NCBI GenBank assembly: GCA_021775755.1
Contig: JAJFHE010000050.1
Coordinates: 279,842 to 343,841, forward strand
DNA from: Hyphomicrobiales bacterium
Lineage (GTDB): Bacteria > Pseudomonadota > Alphaproteobacteria > Rhizobiales > JAJFHB01
Length of the DNA stretch: 64,000 nucleotides
Direction: 5' to 3'
Both the position numbers and the translations under genes were made by a program. Below the pieces are notes generated by a model. The model saw nothing but the letters and a program-made list of their open reading frames with translations, was not told the DNA's origin and did no database searches. Below are positions 54,810 to 62,827 of the stretch, one piece after another (position 1 is the stretch's first letter; each line of letters opens with the position of its first letter).

Positions 54810-56114
54810 ATGGCGAGGCCCGACATTCTTGCGCCCGACTTCACTACCGACCCGTGGTGGTGGACCGCGGCACCGCGCCCGCCCGCCACGGACCCCTCGC
54901 CCGTACCTGAAACCGCCGACGTGGCGATTGTCGGATCGGGCTACACCGGCCTTGCTGCCGCCCTGACGCTTGCCCGTGCCGGCCGCGACGTCGTGGTGTT
55001 CGAGGCGAACGAAGCGGGTCATGGCGGCAGTACGCGCAATGCCGGCTTCGTCGGCAAGACCCTGAAACACAGCTTCTCGTCGTTGTTTCACAAACACGGA
55101 AAAGACTACGCGCTTGCCGTATATTCGGAGATGCAGCAGGCCTATGACCGCGTCGGCGAACTGGTGCGCACCGAACAGATCCAGTGTCACTATGAGGAAC
55201 GCGGCCGCTTTATTGCCGCCAACACGCCTCAGCACTATGACGGATTGGCACACGAGCTTGAACTCAAGCACCAACATCTCGGTGACGAATTCGAGATGGT
55301 GCCGCGTTCGGCCACATCCCGTGCGCTCGGCACGGAGAAGTATCACGGCGGTGCGGTTATTCCGGCCCTTGCAAGTATTCACCCCGGTCTCTACCAGCTC
55401 GGACTGCTCGACCGCACCATTTCCGCGGGGGCCAGCGTGTATGACCATACTCCGGTAGAAGGCGTTCAACGCGACGGGTCATCGTTTGAAGTGTCGACAC
55501 CGCGGGGCAAGACGCGGGCGCGTAACGTCTTCATCGCGACCAACGGCTATACCGGCCCCGCAACCCGGTGGCAGCACCGCCGGGTAATCCCGTTCCGTGG
55601 TTTCATGATTGCCACAGAGGAACTGGAAGAAAGCGTACTGAACCGCCTCATACCCAAATCCCGCGTTGTCCACGACTACAACAACAACTTGACATTCCTT
55701 CGTCGCGCGCCGGACGCGCCGCGACTGCTGCTGGGCGGTTTGACGGGCACCATGAGCGATGACCTTGAAACCATGGGCGGGCGCCTGCGCCAACGGCTGA
55801 TAGACATCTTTCCGGACATCGGCGATGTACGGATCAGCCGGTCATGGAATGGCTATTGCTCGGGAACCTTCGACCTTTATCCCCATATCGGCGTGCAGGA
55901 CGGCGCCCACTATGCGCTTGGCTACTGCTTCGCGGGCCTGCCCATGGGGACGTATCTCGGCGAAAAAGCAGCACACGCGATTCTGCGCGAACAAAAACCC
56001 GATACGATCTTCGCCGAACGCGAGCCGCCAAAGAAGTGGTGGTATGGCGGTACGCCTTGGTTCCTGCCGATGTACATGGCGCATCTGGACCGGCTCGACC
56101 GCAAGGGTAATTGA
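54810..56114 (+). CDS. FAD-dependent amine oxidoreductase (PuuB-like)
   Basis: A 434-residue DAO-fold flavoprotein. DVAIVGSGYTGLAAALTLARAGRDVVVFEA is the FAD motif, preceded by a DPWWWTAAPRPP segment as in gamma-glutamylputrescine oxidase (PuuB) relatives; GGSTRNAGFVGK follows. The C-terminal part has ISRSWNGYCSGTFDLYPHIG and ALGYCFAGLPMGTYLGEKAA. It should oxidise a secondary or primary amine of an amino acid or polyamine derivative. ATG 54810 (MARPDIL) is chosen; the longer frame from 54756 runs through the terminator. Converges on the dioxygenase gene. Confidence 0.84.
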   Translation: MARPDILAPDFTTDPWWWTAAPRPPATDPSPVPETADVAIVGSGYTGLAAALTLARAGRDVVVFEANEAGHGGSTRNAGFVGKTLKHSFSSLFHKHGKDYALAVYSEMQQAYDRVGELVRTEQIQCHYEERGRFIAANTPQHYDGLAHELELKHQHLGDEFEMVPRSATSRALGTEKYHGGAVIPALASIHPGLYQLGLLDRTISAGASVYDHTPVEGVQRDGSSFEVSTPRGKTRARNVFIATNGYTGPATRWQHRRVIPFRGFMIATEELEESVLNRLIPKSRVVHDYNNNLTFLRRAPDAPRLLLGGLTGTMSDDLETMGGRLRQRLIDIFPDIGDVRISRSWNGYCSGTFDLYPHIGVQDGAHYALGYCFAGLPMGTYLGEKAAHAILREQKPDTIFAEREPPKKWWYGGTPWFLPMYMAHLDRLDRKGN

Positions 56115-56144
56115 ACGCAGGCTGTCAGATTTGAAGCTCGGATC

Positions 56145-57101
56145 TCACGACATCGCAACAAGGATCCGACGCTCTCCGGTGTAGGGCTTGCGGCCATGGG
56201 CGGCGATGATGTTGTCGAGCATCAGGACATCGCCTTTGCGCCAGGTGAACAGAACCTCCTGTTCGCGGAAGACGCGGCGGATGTGATCGAGCTCTTCCAG
56301 CGAAATATCCGTACCGTCGCCATAGGTGGCGTGGCATGGCCAGTCTTCTGCCGGGAGGCTTGCGATCAATTCAGGATCGATGCGCGCGACACCGGGTGCC
56401 AGAGCATGGAACTGGTCGGCCTGGTTGAACCATGACCGTTCGCGGGTGAGCGGATGCTCGATGGTGCCGCTGCGCACCTTGCGCGTCCACAGCCCCTTGC
56501 CGGTCCAGCGGAAGTCCATGTCGTGCTCGCGGCAGTAAGCCTCCACGGAAGAGCGGTCTTCGGTTTCGAAGGTCTGCTGCCACGACTTCCCCTCGCCCTC
56601 GCCGCCATGGAGGTTCTGGATGTAGGCGACGCCCTTGGTCGTGAATTTCTCCGCGATGTCGGCGGGCATTTCTTCAAGGATCCGCCGGCTGTCACCGATC
56701 TGCGTTTCGCCGCCGGATTGCGCGGCGGTGGCGCAATGGAAAAACACACGGGAGGGAAACCAACCCGCGTAACTCAGCTCATTGTGCAAATAGAGCTCGT
56801 CTGCGGGCGGGAACTCGGTCGATGTATAGACCTTGTCGGCAAGTTCGCTACGCGGGGAATCGCCGCCGACATAGTTCTGAAGATCGCCACCCTGGGAGGA
56901 CGCAAACCGGTTAAAGTCGCCGGTGCCCGTGACATCGAACCCGCGAAACAAAAGCGCGCCGCAGCGGTGCAGTTCGGCGTCGATGTGCTCCCTGTTCTCC
57001 GCACACCAGTTGATCAGCTCCTCGAGGGGCTTTTCCTTCGCGGTTTCCGGCTCAATCACCAGGGGCATGTGATCGAGGTTCTTCAGGTAGCCTTCTTTCA
57101 T
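56145..57101 (-). CDS. TauD/TfdA-fold dioxygenase, SyrP-like
   Basis: A 318-residue Fe(II)/2-oxoglutarate oxygenase. The iron-binding triad is His106 and Glu108 (LYLHNELSY, an HxE rather than HxD motif) with the distal His302 (NIIAAHGRKPYTGERRI), and an Arg in that tail binds 2-oxoglutarate. HxE with the FPxxxELxLHNExSY pattern is typical of SyrP-like amino-acid hydroxylases. Likely a hydroxylase of an amino-acid-like substrate. Its start codon lies in a 16-bp repeat unit that also overlaps the end of the aldolase gene; the two are probably one operon. Confidence 0.84.
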   Translation of the reverse strand: MKEGYLKNLDHMPLVIEPETAKEKPLEELINWCAENREHIDAELHRCGALLFRGFDVTGTGDFNRFASSQGGDLQNYVGGDSPRSELADKVYTSTEFPPADELYLHNELSYAGWFPSRVFFHCATAAQSGGETQIGDSRRILEEMPADIAEKFTTKGVAYIQNLHGGEGEGKSWQQTFETEDRSSVEAYCREHDMDFRWTGKGLWTRKVRSGTIEHPLTRERSWFNQADQFHALAPGVARIDPELIASLPAEDWPCHATYGDGTDISLEELDHIRRVFREQEVLFTWRKGDVLMLDNIIAAHGRKPYTGERRILVAMS

Positions 57102-57146
57102 CTTTCAGTTCCAGCATCTTTCAGTTCAGGCATCTTTCAGTTCCGG
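57099..57146. repeat. Three tandem 16-bp units at the dioxygenase start codon
   Basis: Units CATCTTTCAGTTCCAG (57099-57114), CATCTTTCAGTTCAGG (57115-57130) and CATCTTTCAGTTCCGG (57131-57146) differ at two or three positions. On the minus strand each unit ends in AACTGAAAGATG, so the stop of the aldolase gene (third unit) and the start of the dioxygenase gene (first unit) are both in the array. The unit length is not a multiple of three, so only the last ATG is in frame. Confidence 0.8.
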
Positions 57147-57862
57147 TAGTCGGGTTCATCGCGGTCAAGCAGACGCCTCATGGCCGCGAAATGATCGATG
57201 TATTGCTGTTCCTCCGACATGAAGACCGGCGCCAGTTTTTCACATGTCATCTCGTCAAGTACGCGCAGCCGGCGGCCCGTCGATTGCGCCGTCACCTGAT
57301 ACTCGCACGCCTTTTCCAGGTAATAGAAATCGTTGTAGGCGAAGGCGGCGGAGGATGCGGTGACCGTGATACCGTGATGCGCCATCATCATGATGGAGCG
57401 GTTGCCGAGCCGCCGCGCGATGCGCTTGCCCTCACCCTCATCAAGGGCTGCTCCGTTGAAGTCATCGTCGTAGGCAATACGGCCATAAAACCTCAACGCA
57501 TCCTGGTGTGAGAATTCCAGGCGGCCGTTCTCGGTGCACACAACGGCGGTGGCAAACCGGGGATGGGCATGCAACACGCACTTGGCCGCAGGTGCGAATT
57601 TGTGAATGTGATAGTGGATATAGAACGCAGATGCTTCAACTTCACCCGCGCCCTCGACAACCTCGCCGTCCGCGTTCAACAAGAGCAGGTTGCTGGCGGT
57701 GACTTCCGACCAGTGCAGGCCCTGCGGGTTGATCAGGACACGGCCTTCGTCAACCGCAAGGCTGAAGTGATTGCAAATGCCGCTCTGCCAGCGGTTTCGC
57801 ACGCCAAGCCTGAAGAGCGCTGCAAGCTCCAGGCGCTCTTCCGTGTGCGACAAGTCAGGCAT
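57137..57862 (-). CDS. Class II aldolase/adducin family protein
   Basis: A 241-residue zinc-dependent class II aldolase fold. AKCVLHAHPRFATAVVC and MMMAHHGITV supply the three metal-binding histidines, and the N-terminal RNRWQSGICNHFSLAV fits the phosphate/substrate loop of the group. Members are fuculose/rhamnulose phosphate aldolases or unrelated decarboxylases and hydrolases; the substrate is open. Cotranscribed with the SyrP-like dioxygenase, which hints at aldol cleavage of a hydroxylated product; that is speculation. Confidence 0.85.
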   Translation of the reverse strand: MPDLSHTEERLELAALFRLGVRNRWQSGICNHFSLAVDEGRVLINPQGLHWSEVTASNLLLLNADGEVVEGAGEVEASAFYIHYHIHKFAPAAKCVLHAHPRFATAVVCTENGRLEFSHQDALRFYGRIAYDDDFNGAALDEGEGKRIARRLGNRSIMMMAHHGITVTASSAAFAYNDFYYLEKACEYQVTAQSTGRRLRVLDEMTCEKLAPVFMSEEQQYIDHFAAMRRLLDRDEPDYRN

Positions 57863-57901
57863 AGTGCGCCTCCGCTTGAGTAATCGGGCGGACCTTGAAG
57901 A

Positions 57902-58405
57902 TCAGGTGCCGTCGAGCGCCAGTTCAACCGTCTGGGCGTCCGCAACAGTGATCCGGTCATAAAGGGCGGCGCCACGACTGTAGCGCCCGCGCACCACCGT
58001 ATAGAGATAGAAGTCACCGCTCGGCACACCGTAAAACACAAAATTACCCTGATCATCCGTCTGCGCGTAGCGCATATACGTATGAAATTTTGGGTCCACG
58101 CGCTGGACTTCGGCGGCATAGCTAAAAGATTTTTCGCCGCGGAACAGCAACCTGAAATACTCAGTCGAATACGCCGTCACCGGAACCAGTCTGACGCGGG
58201 CGCCACGGCCACGTATGAGAGTGCCTTCCAGCACGAAGGATGCAACGCCCTTGACCGTTGCCGTGCCAAGACCTTTCACGTACTCGGCCTCCGCCTCGTT
58301 GAAAGGCAGAGTTATGGTCGGGGATTCAGCGTCGTTGACATAGGAATCTGTCTTACAGGCCGCAAGAACAAACGACATCATAAGAACGAGTACCGCATAC
58401 CGCAT
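57902..58405 (-). CDS. Predicted lipoprotein of unknown function
   Basis: A 167-residue protein starting MRYAVLVLMMSFVLAACKTDS, a lipoprotein signal with lipobox LAAC. The rest is beta-rich, with ASFVLEGTLIRGRGARVRLVPVTAYSTEYFRLLF and DQGNFVFYGVPSGDFYLYTVV, resembling a carboxypeptidase-regulatory/transthyretin-like fold, which I infer only from pattern. ATG 58405 has AGGAG 9 bases upstream. One arm of the nested palindromic element begins 15 bases upstream of its start codon. Confidence 0.7.
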   Translation of the reverse strand: MRYAVLVLMMSFVLAACKTDSYVNDAESPTITLPFNEAEAEYVKGLGTATVKGVASFVLEGTLIRGRGARVRLVPVTAYSTEYFRLLFRGEKSFSYAAEVQRVDPKFHTYMRYAQTDDQGNFVFYGVPSGDFYLYTVVRGRYSRGAALYDRITVADAQTVELALDGT

Positions 58406-58419
58406 TGCCAGCGCTCCTG

Positions 58420-58688
58420 TAGGGTCAGGACTCATTAAATTCATCCATTCTGCGCTGGTGGAATTGCCTGCGAAGAAGGCGCGTAGGCGCCGAATACCGT
58501 CCGGTTTTCAAGCTTGCCCAACGCGCTCAGGAGGCAAATCCACCGCGCCCGTAGGGTTTGGTCAGGAGGGTTCGCCTGCAGGCAAACAATGCTCGATAAT
58601 GCGGAAAGCCTTATCTTGCGCTTGTTTTCCAGCATTCGAACCCTCCTGACCAAACAGAATTGCATGAATTTAATGGGTCCTTACCCTA
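58420..58688. repeat. Nested inverted-repeat element, MITE-like
   Basis: Three inverted repeats are nested or chained in about 270 bases. Outer arms: 58420-58444 and 58664-58688, 25 bp with three mismatches (core ATTAAATTCAT/ATGAATTTAAT), extended inward by a CAGAAT pairing. Inner repeat A: 58452-58471 with 58530-58548 (GGTGGAATTGCCT against AGGCAAATCCACC). Inner repeat B: 58556-58574 with 58637-58655, 19 bp and perfect (core TTGGTCAGGAGGGTTCG). No gene is inside. It looks like a non-autonomous element or a highly structured RNA in the divergent region between the lipoprotein and the D-arginine dehydrogenase-like gene. Confidence 0.75.
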
Positions 58689-58779
58689 GAACTCTATAGG
58701 AGTATACGTCTTGTGGGCGCGCGCTCCAATCACGATCCGCAGAAGCGGTAATCCGGCCTGACACGGGAGACAAAGGCAG

Positions 58780-59895
58780 ATGGTCCAGACAGCCGACATT
58801 GTCGTGATCGGCGGCGGCATGGCGGGAATCAGCGTTGCCGCCCATCTCGCCGCCAGGGCGAGGGTCACCGTAGTGGAGATGGAAGACCAGCCGGGCTATC
58901 ACAGCACCGGCCGCTCCGTTGCCACGTATATTGAAAGCTACGGCAACGAGGTAGTGCGGAAGCTCAACCGCGCCAGTGCGTCTTTCCTGAAAAACGCGGA
59001 TCCGGAATTCTGGCACAACCCGTTGCTGTCCGCCCGCGGCCTGCTGATGTTCGCGCTGAACGGCGAAGAAGCCACGCTGGACGATGCCGTCAAAGATTCA
59101 GCCGTTGAGGAATTGCCCATCGCGGACGCGGTCGCCCGGGTTCCTATCCTGAGGCCGGACCGGCTTTCGCGCGCGGTCTACGAGGAAGGCGTCATGGACA
59201 TTGACGTCAATGAAATGCTGACGGGGTTTCGCCGCCAGCTCAAGTCGCGCGGCGGCACGCTGGTGTGCAGCACACCCGCCCTCACTCTTCAACGTGACAG
59301 TTCCAGCTGGCAGGTCTCGACACCCGGCGAGACCTACAGCGCCCCGGTTGTCGTCAATGCATCCGGGGCCTGGGTTGACGATGTGGCGGATAAAGCCGGC
59401 CTCGGCACTCTTGGGTTTCAACCCAAACGGCGCAGCGTTGCCACGGTTCCTCTCGCCGAGCATCCCGAATGCGGTAGTTGGCCGGTGTGCGGCGAAAGCA
59501 ACGAAACGTTCTATTTCAAGCCCGAAACCAGCGCGCTTCTGGTTTCGCCGGCAGATGAGACGCCGGTTGAACCCCACGACGCATTTGCCGACGACATGGC
59601 GATTGCCGAGGGATTGGACCGATTCTGCAATGCAACGACGGTGGAGATCAAACGCATCGACCACACATGGGGCGGGCTGCGGACATTCAGCCCCGACAAG
59701 GCCCATGTCATCGGTTTCGACCCCCGTGCGGAGGGCTTCTTCTGGCATGCGGGCCAGGGCGGATACGGCATTCAAAGCGCGCAAGGCGCGGCGCTTGCCG
59801 CGGCCGCGCTGATCCTCGACGGCGAACTCGGCGAGAGTGTTTCGGCGACGGGTCTTGCCCGTTCTGAAATCGCCCCCGACAGGTTCCTCACCTGA
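58780..59895 (+). CDS. D-arginine dehydrogenase-like FAD oxidoreductase
   Basis: A 371-residue DAO-fold flavoprotein close in pattern to Pseudomonas aeruginosa D-arginine dehydrogenase (DauA): ADIVVIGGGMAGISVAAHL (FAD motif), QPGYHSTGRSVATYIESYG, VVVNASGAWVDDVADKAGL, LGFQPKRRSVATV, ESNETFYFKPETSALLVSPAD, and FFWHAGQGGYGIQSAQGAA. It deaminates a D-amino acid to the 2-oxo acid without using O2 in the model enzyme. Substrate range here is not known. The thioesterase gene follows 21 bases later. Confidence 0.85.
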   Translation: MVQTADIVVIGGGMAGISVAAHLAARARVTVVEMEDQPGYHSTGRSVATYIESYGNEVVRKLNRASASFLKNADPEFWHNPLLSARGLLMFALNGEEATLDDAVKDSAVEELPIADAVARVPILRPDRLSRAVYEEGVMDIDVNEMLTGFRRQLKSRGGTLVCSTPALTLQRDSSSWQVSTPGETYSAPVVVNASGAWVDDVADKAGLGTLGFQPKRRSVATVPLAEHPECGSWPVCGESNETFYFKPETSALLVSPADETPVEPHDAFADDMAIAEGLDRFCNATTVEIKRIDHTWGGLRTFSPDKAHVIGFDPRAEGFFWHAGQGGYGIQSAQGAALAAAALILDGELGESVSATGLARSEIAPDRFLT

Positions 59896-59916
59896 AACAC
59901 CGGAGCCCAAATCGCC

Positions 59917-60369
59917 ATGAGCGAACCCGCCTCCCACGAATCCGACATCAAGGCCCAGGCCTTTTATGCCCACTGGCACGAGACCGATTTCCGCTTCAAC
60001 GATCTTGACCCGCTGGGGCACATGACGTCGCTGTCGTTTCTCAACTTCTTCGAAACCGCACGTATCATGTTCGTTCGTTCCGCCGGCTATCCGGTCGATG
60101 CGCCGGCGACCGGCTGGATGCTGGTCAACCTTCAGGCGGACTATTATGCGCAAATGCACTTTCCTGGCCGCGCCCACGTCGGCACGCGGCTGACCCGTTT
60201 GGGCCGCAGTTCCATCACCACAGTACAGGCGATGTTTCAGGACGGCGTCTGCACGGCAAATCTGGTCACCTCGCTGGTGCTCGTCGACCGCGCTTCCGAC
60301 CGCTCATCGCCCATGCCGGAAGGCTTACGTGAAAGCCTCCAGAAGCTTTCCGACACCGGGGCGGTGTAG
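59917..60369 (+). CDS. Acyl-CoA thioesterase, hot-dog fold (4HBT type)
   Basis: A 150-residue 4-hydroxybenzoyl-CoA thioesterase-type protein. ETDFRFNDLDPLGHMTSLSFLNFFETARIMFV carries the catalytic Asp and the GH motif of the family, with ITRLGRSSI-like strand pairing later. It hydrolyses acyl-CoA in the cytosol; the acyl group is unknown. Cotranscribed with the upstream oxidoreductase and convergent on the SABATH gene, which starts its stop codon 3 bases away. Confidence 0.85.
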   Translation: MSEPASHESDIKAQAFYAHWHETDFRFNDLDPLGHMTSLSFLNFFETARIMFVRSAGYPVDAPATGWMLVNLQADYYAQMHFPGRAHVGTRLTRLGRSSITTVQAMFQDGVCTANLVTSLVLVDRASDRSSPMPEGLRESLQKLSDTGAV

Positions 60370-60372
60370 CGC

Positions 60373-61482
60373 TCAGTCTTTCCGCAGCACCAGATAGATG
60401 TGGACATAGTCCATGGCGTGGCCTTCGGGGGACTGGCGGACGCGTTCCTCGCATGCGGTGTAGTAGGCATCGAGGATGCGCTGACGCTCTTCAGGTGCAC
60501 GGTCCGCCGACAGGCCGGCGGCGAAGGAGGTTTCGCTCCACGATCTGAGCGTCGGGATGTACTCGAGGGCAAAGCGGTCGGCGTCGCGATGGTTTTCCGT
60601 AAAGTCGCGCTCATAGGGGCAGCGCACGACACGGGTTTCGACGTGGTCGAGACGCAGTCCCGAGGCGTAGACGTCGCTGCCCTTGTCGGTCAGGGGATCG
60701 GTAAACTGTTCCACCGTTCGGTAACACTGCGGGAAATTGGTCGCGAGATACTCCTCGCCCGTGATGTGGCCCTCGTCGCGGAACTGCTCCCAGATTTCGT
60801 TGAAGGTTTCGAACATCGATACGCCACCGGTGTGGCCGAGATAGCGCCCCTCCTCATCGATGCCGAAATTGAAAAGGACGAGCCGGCCGTCCGCGGCGAG
60901 TTCGTCCGACCTTCTCCTCAGGAACGTTTCCCAGTCGCGGCGGCCCTGCTCTTCATAGGCCCGCCTTTCCTCGCCGCTGGCACCGACCATGTGCACGTGA
61001 TCTGAAATCTGGCAGGGTCGGTCGCTGATATAGTGCGAGGCGGTTGCGGAAAATCCGAGATCGAGGGTCGCCGGCGCAAACATCGCCTGATGGAACGACG
61101 TGGCCGAAGCCATGACATAGAGATTGTCAACGGTACCGATGTAGCTCTCTACGTCGGTGAGCCCGTGCACCATCTGGAACAGCTGCGAGAAGTCGTTGCG
61201 CGGCAGATCGGTATAGACCATCTGGATCGGCCGCTCCGGCCATCTGGCGCGGATCGCGCACAACGCCTCGCCGACCATGTCGAGCGATGTGCCGCCATCC
61301 GCACAGCCCATGTCGGACATCGTGAAGGGCCGGGTGTTATCGGTCTGGCCAATCGCTTCGATTGCCCCGAGCACGAGCGACTTGCCGTGGTCGATGACGT
61401 CCTTGGCGCCGCCGGTGGCTTTTGAGTAGTAGCCCGCACCCTTCATGGAGACCTGCCGTGCAGGCGCTGTTCCCGTATTCAT
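60373..61482 (-). CDS. SABATH-type carboxyl methyltransferase
   Basis: A 369-residue protein matching the SABATH family known mainly from plants: KGAGYYSKATGGAKDVIDHGKSL at the N-terminus (the SYAxNS-like substrate loop), SDMGCADGGTSLDMV (SAM binding), QMVYTDLPRNDFSQLF, and SATASHYISDRPCQI. Such enzymes methylate carboxyl groups of small acids such as salicylate or jasmonate to methyl esters. Bacterial members exist but are uncommon. The substrate here is unknown; its neighbour is an amidohydrolase acting on acetylated polyamines, so an amino-acid or polyamine-derived acid is a guess. Confidence 0.82.
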   Translation of the reverse strand: MNTGTAPARQVSMKGAGYYSKATGGAKDVIDHGKSLVLGAIEAIGQTDNTRPFTMSDMGCADGGTSLDMVGEALCAIRARWPERPIQMVYTDLPRNDFSQLFQMVHGLTDVESYIGTVDNLYVMASATSFHQAMFAPATLDLGFSATASHYISDRPCQISDHVHMVGASGEERRAYEEQGRRDWETFLRRRSDELAADGRLVLFNFGIDEEGRYLGHTGGVSMFETFNEIWEQFRDEGHITGEEYLATNFPQCYRTVEQFTDPLTDKGSDVYASGLRLDHVETRVVRCPYERDFTENHRDADRFALEYIPTLRSWSETSFAAGLSADRAPEERQRILDAYYTACEERVRQSPEGHAMDYVHIYLVLRKD

Positions 61483-61531
61483 CCGCTAAATTCCCTTAGC
61501 CTCTATGCGCCGTCCCTGATAGCGCGGCCGG

Positions 61532-62560
61532 TTATTTGTCCATAAACCCCTGCAGAACATTCACCGTGTTCACTCCGATCTCGTCAATGGCGTAACCGCC
61601 TTCCATCACGAAGTGGGTCGGAATTCCAACTTCCGCGATACGCGCGCCATAGGTTTTGAAGTCGTCCGATTGCAGTTTGAAGAAGCTTATCGGATCGTCC
61701 TTGTAGGTATCGACCCCGAGCGACACGACTAACACATCGGGCGCGAACTCGCCGACACGGATGCACGCATCCTCCAGCGCATCGCCCCAGATGTCATAGG
61801 CCGATCCGGGGCGCATCGGATAGTTGATATTGAAGCCTTCGCCCGCGCCCGCCCCCTTTTCGTCGGCGTAGCCGAGAAAATGCGGGAAAGCATCGCGCGG
61901 GTCGCCATGCAGGGAGAGAAACTGCACGTCCGCGCGTTCGTAGAAAATGTCCTGCGTGCCATTTCCGTGGTGAAAGTCGACATCAAGGATTGAAACGCGC
62001 GCCGCGCCGGCGTCGAGGAACGCCTGCGCCGCAATGCCGGCATTGTTGAGAAAGCAGTATCCGCCGTAGAGATCGCGCGCGGCGTGGTGGCCGGGCGGGC
62101 GGCAGAGCGAGAACACCAAACGGGCGCCATCAGAGATCAGACGTCTGCCGGTTTGCGCCACCGCGGCGCTTGATTTCGCCGCTTCCCAGGTGCCCGCGGT
62201 GATGGCGGTTTCGATGGCCATGCAGAAGTAGCCGAGCTTGCCGTCGATGTGATGGGGTTCGCGGTCACGCATGCGCCGGGCGGGAATAACGGTGGGGATC
62301 GCCTCTCCGGCATAGTTTTCCGCCGTCCACATGGCCCACGCACTTTCCAGAAACTCCAGAAACCCGCGGCCGTGGATCTTGCGGACGGGTTCCATATCGA
62401 GGGTGTCCGGCGACACGAAGTCCTCAAACCCCTGATCTTTCAACCGGTTGACAATGATATCCCAGCGTTCGGGGCGCTCAAACGGCGTGACCAGCTCACC
62501 GCCATACAACTCGCCCTTTGGAAAGTGCAAGCGGTGATCCTCACTCAATACGACCTGCAT
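61532..62560 (-). CDS. Acetylpolyamine amidohydrolase (histone deacetylase family)
   Basis: A 342-residue zinc hydrolase. Its length and full pattern follow the Mycoplana ramosa enzyme: KGELYGGELVTPFERP, AIETAITAGTWEAAKSSA, FSLCRPPGHHAARDLYGGYCFLNNAG, LDVDFHHGNGTQDIFY (Zn ligands Asp and His), SLHGDPRDAFPHFLGYADE, VVSLGVDTYKDDPISFFKL (Zn ligand Asp) and VMEGGYAIDEIGVN. It removes acetyl groups from acetylated polyamines such as acetylputrescine. Downstream of it the SABATH gene lies 50 bases away on the same strand, suggesting one operon. Confidence 0.9.
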   Translation of the reverse strand: MQVVLSEDHRLHFPKGELYGGELVTPFERPERWDIIVNRLKDQGFEDFVSPDTLDMEPVRKIHGRGFLEFLESAWAMWTAENYAGEAIPTVIPARRMRDREPHHIDGKLGYFCMAIETAITAGTWEAAKSSAAVAQTGRRLISDGARLVFSLCRPPGHHAARDLYGGYCFLNNAGIAAQAFLDAGAARVSILDVDFHHGNGTQDIFYERADVQFLSLHGDPRDAFPHFLGYADEKGAGAGEGFNINYPMRPGSAYDIWGDALEDACIRVGEFAPDVLVVSLGVDTYKDDPISFFKLQSDDFKTYGARIAEVGIPTHFVMEGGYAIDEIGVNTVNVLQGFMDK

Positions 62561-62689
62561 CGCGCTCCCCGTTCCTTATCATCGACTGCAAACGCAGGCG
62601 AATGGTCTCTTATTCTGATGCCCACGGCAACTGGAAAGCCGCAGGTTTGCCACCGAATTGCACACAATTTCGCCACATTGATGAACCCC

Positions 62690-62825
62690 ACATGAACGGC
62701 GCCATCACTGTGCGTTCAGCCGGTGAGGCTTAGGGTGTTCAGGCTCCTTCTAACGAGGAGCATCCCATCACTCTAGAAATTCCCCATTCCCAGAACCTGG
62801 CGGCCCATTCGGGCCGCCTTTTTTT
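62690..62825 (+). ncRNA. Candidate small RNA ending at a strong terminator
   Basis: A plus-strand terminator with nothing to terminate: GGCGGCCC (62799-62806) and GGGCCGCC (62811-62818) around ATTC, then seven T. The next plus-strand gene upstream is over 2 kb away and both neighbours are on the minus strand. The preceding 100 bases hold a C/T-rich unpaired stretch (ATCACTCTAGAAATTCCCC) as seen in Hfq-dependent RNAs. I could not place a promoter, so the 5' end is a guess. Confidence 0.35.
62799..62825 (+). terminator. Rho-independent terminator with no obvious gene
   Basis: Perfect 8-bp G/C stem (62799-62806 with 62811-62818), 4-base loop and a run of seven T, oriented on the plus strand, 3 bases before the end of the minus-strand tgt. 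It could also serve tgt as a simple stem, but without a T-run on that strand. Confidence 0.75.
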
Positions 62826-62827
62826 GG

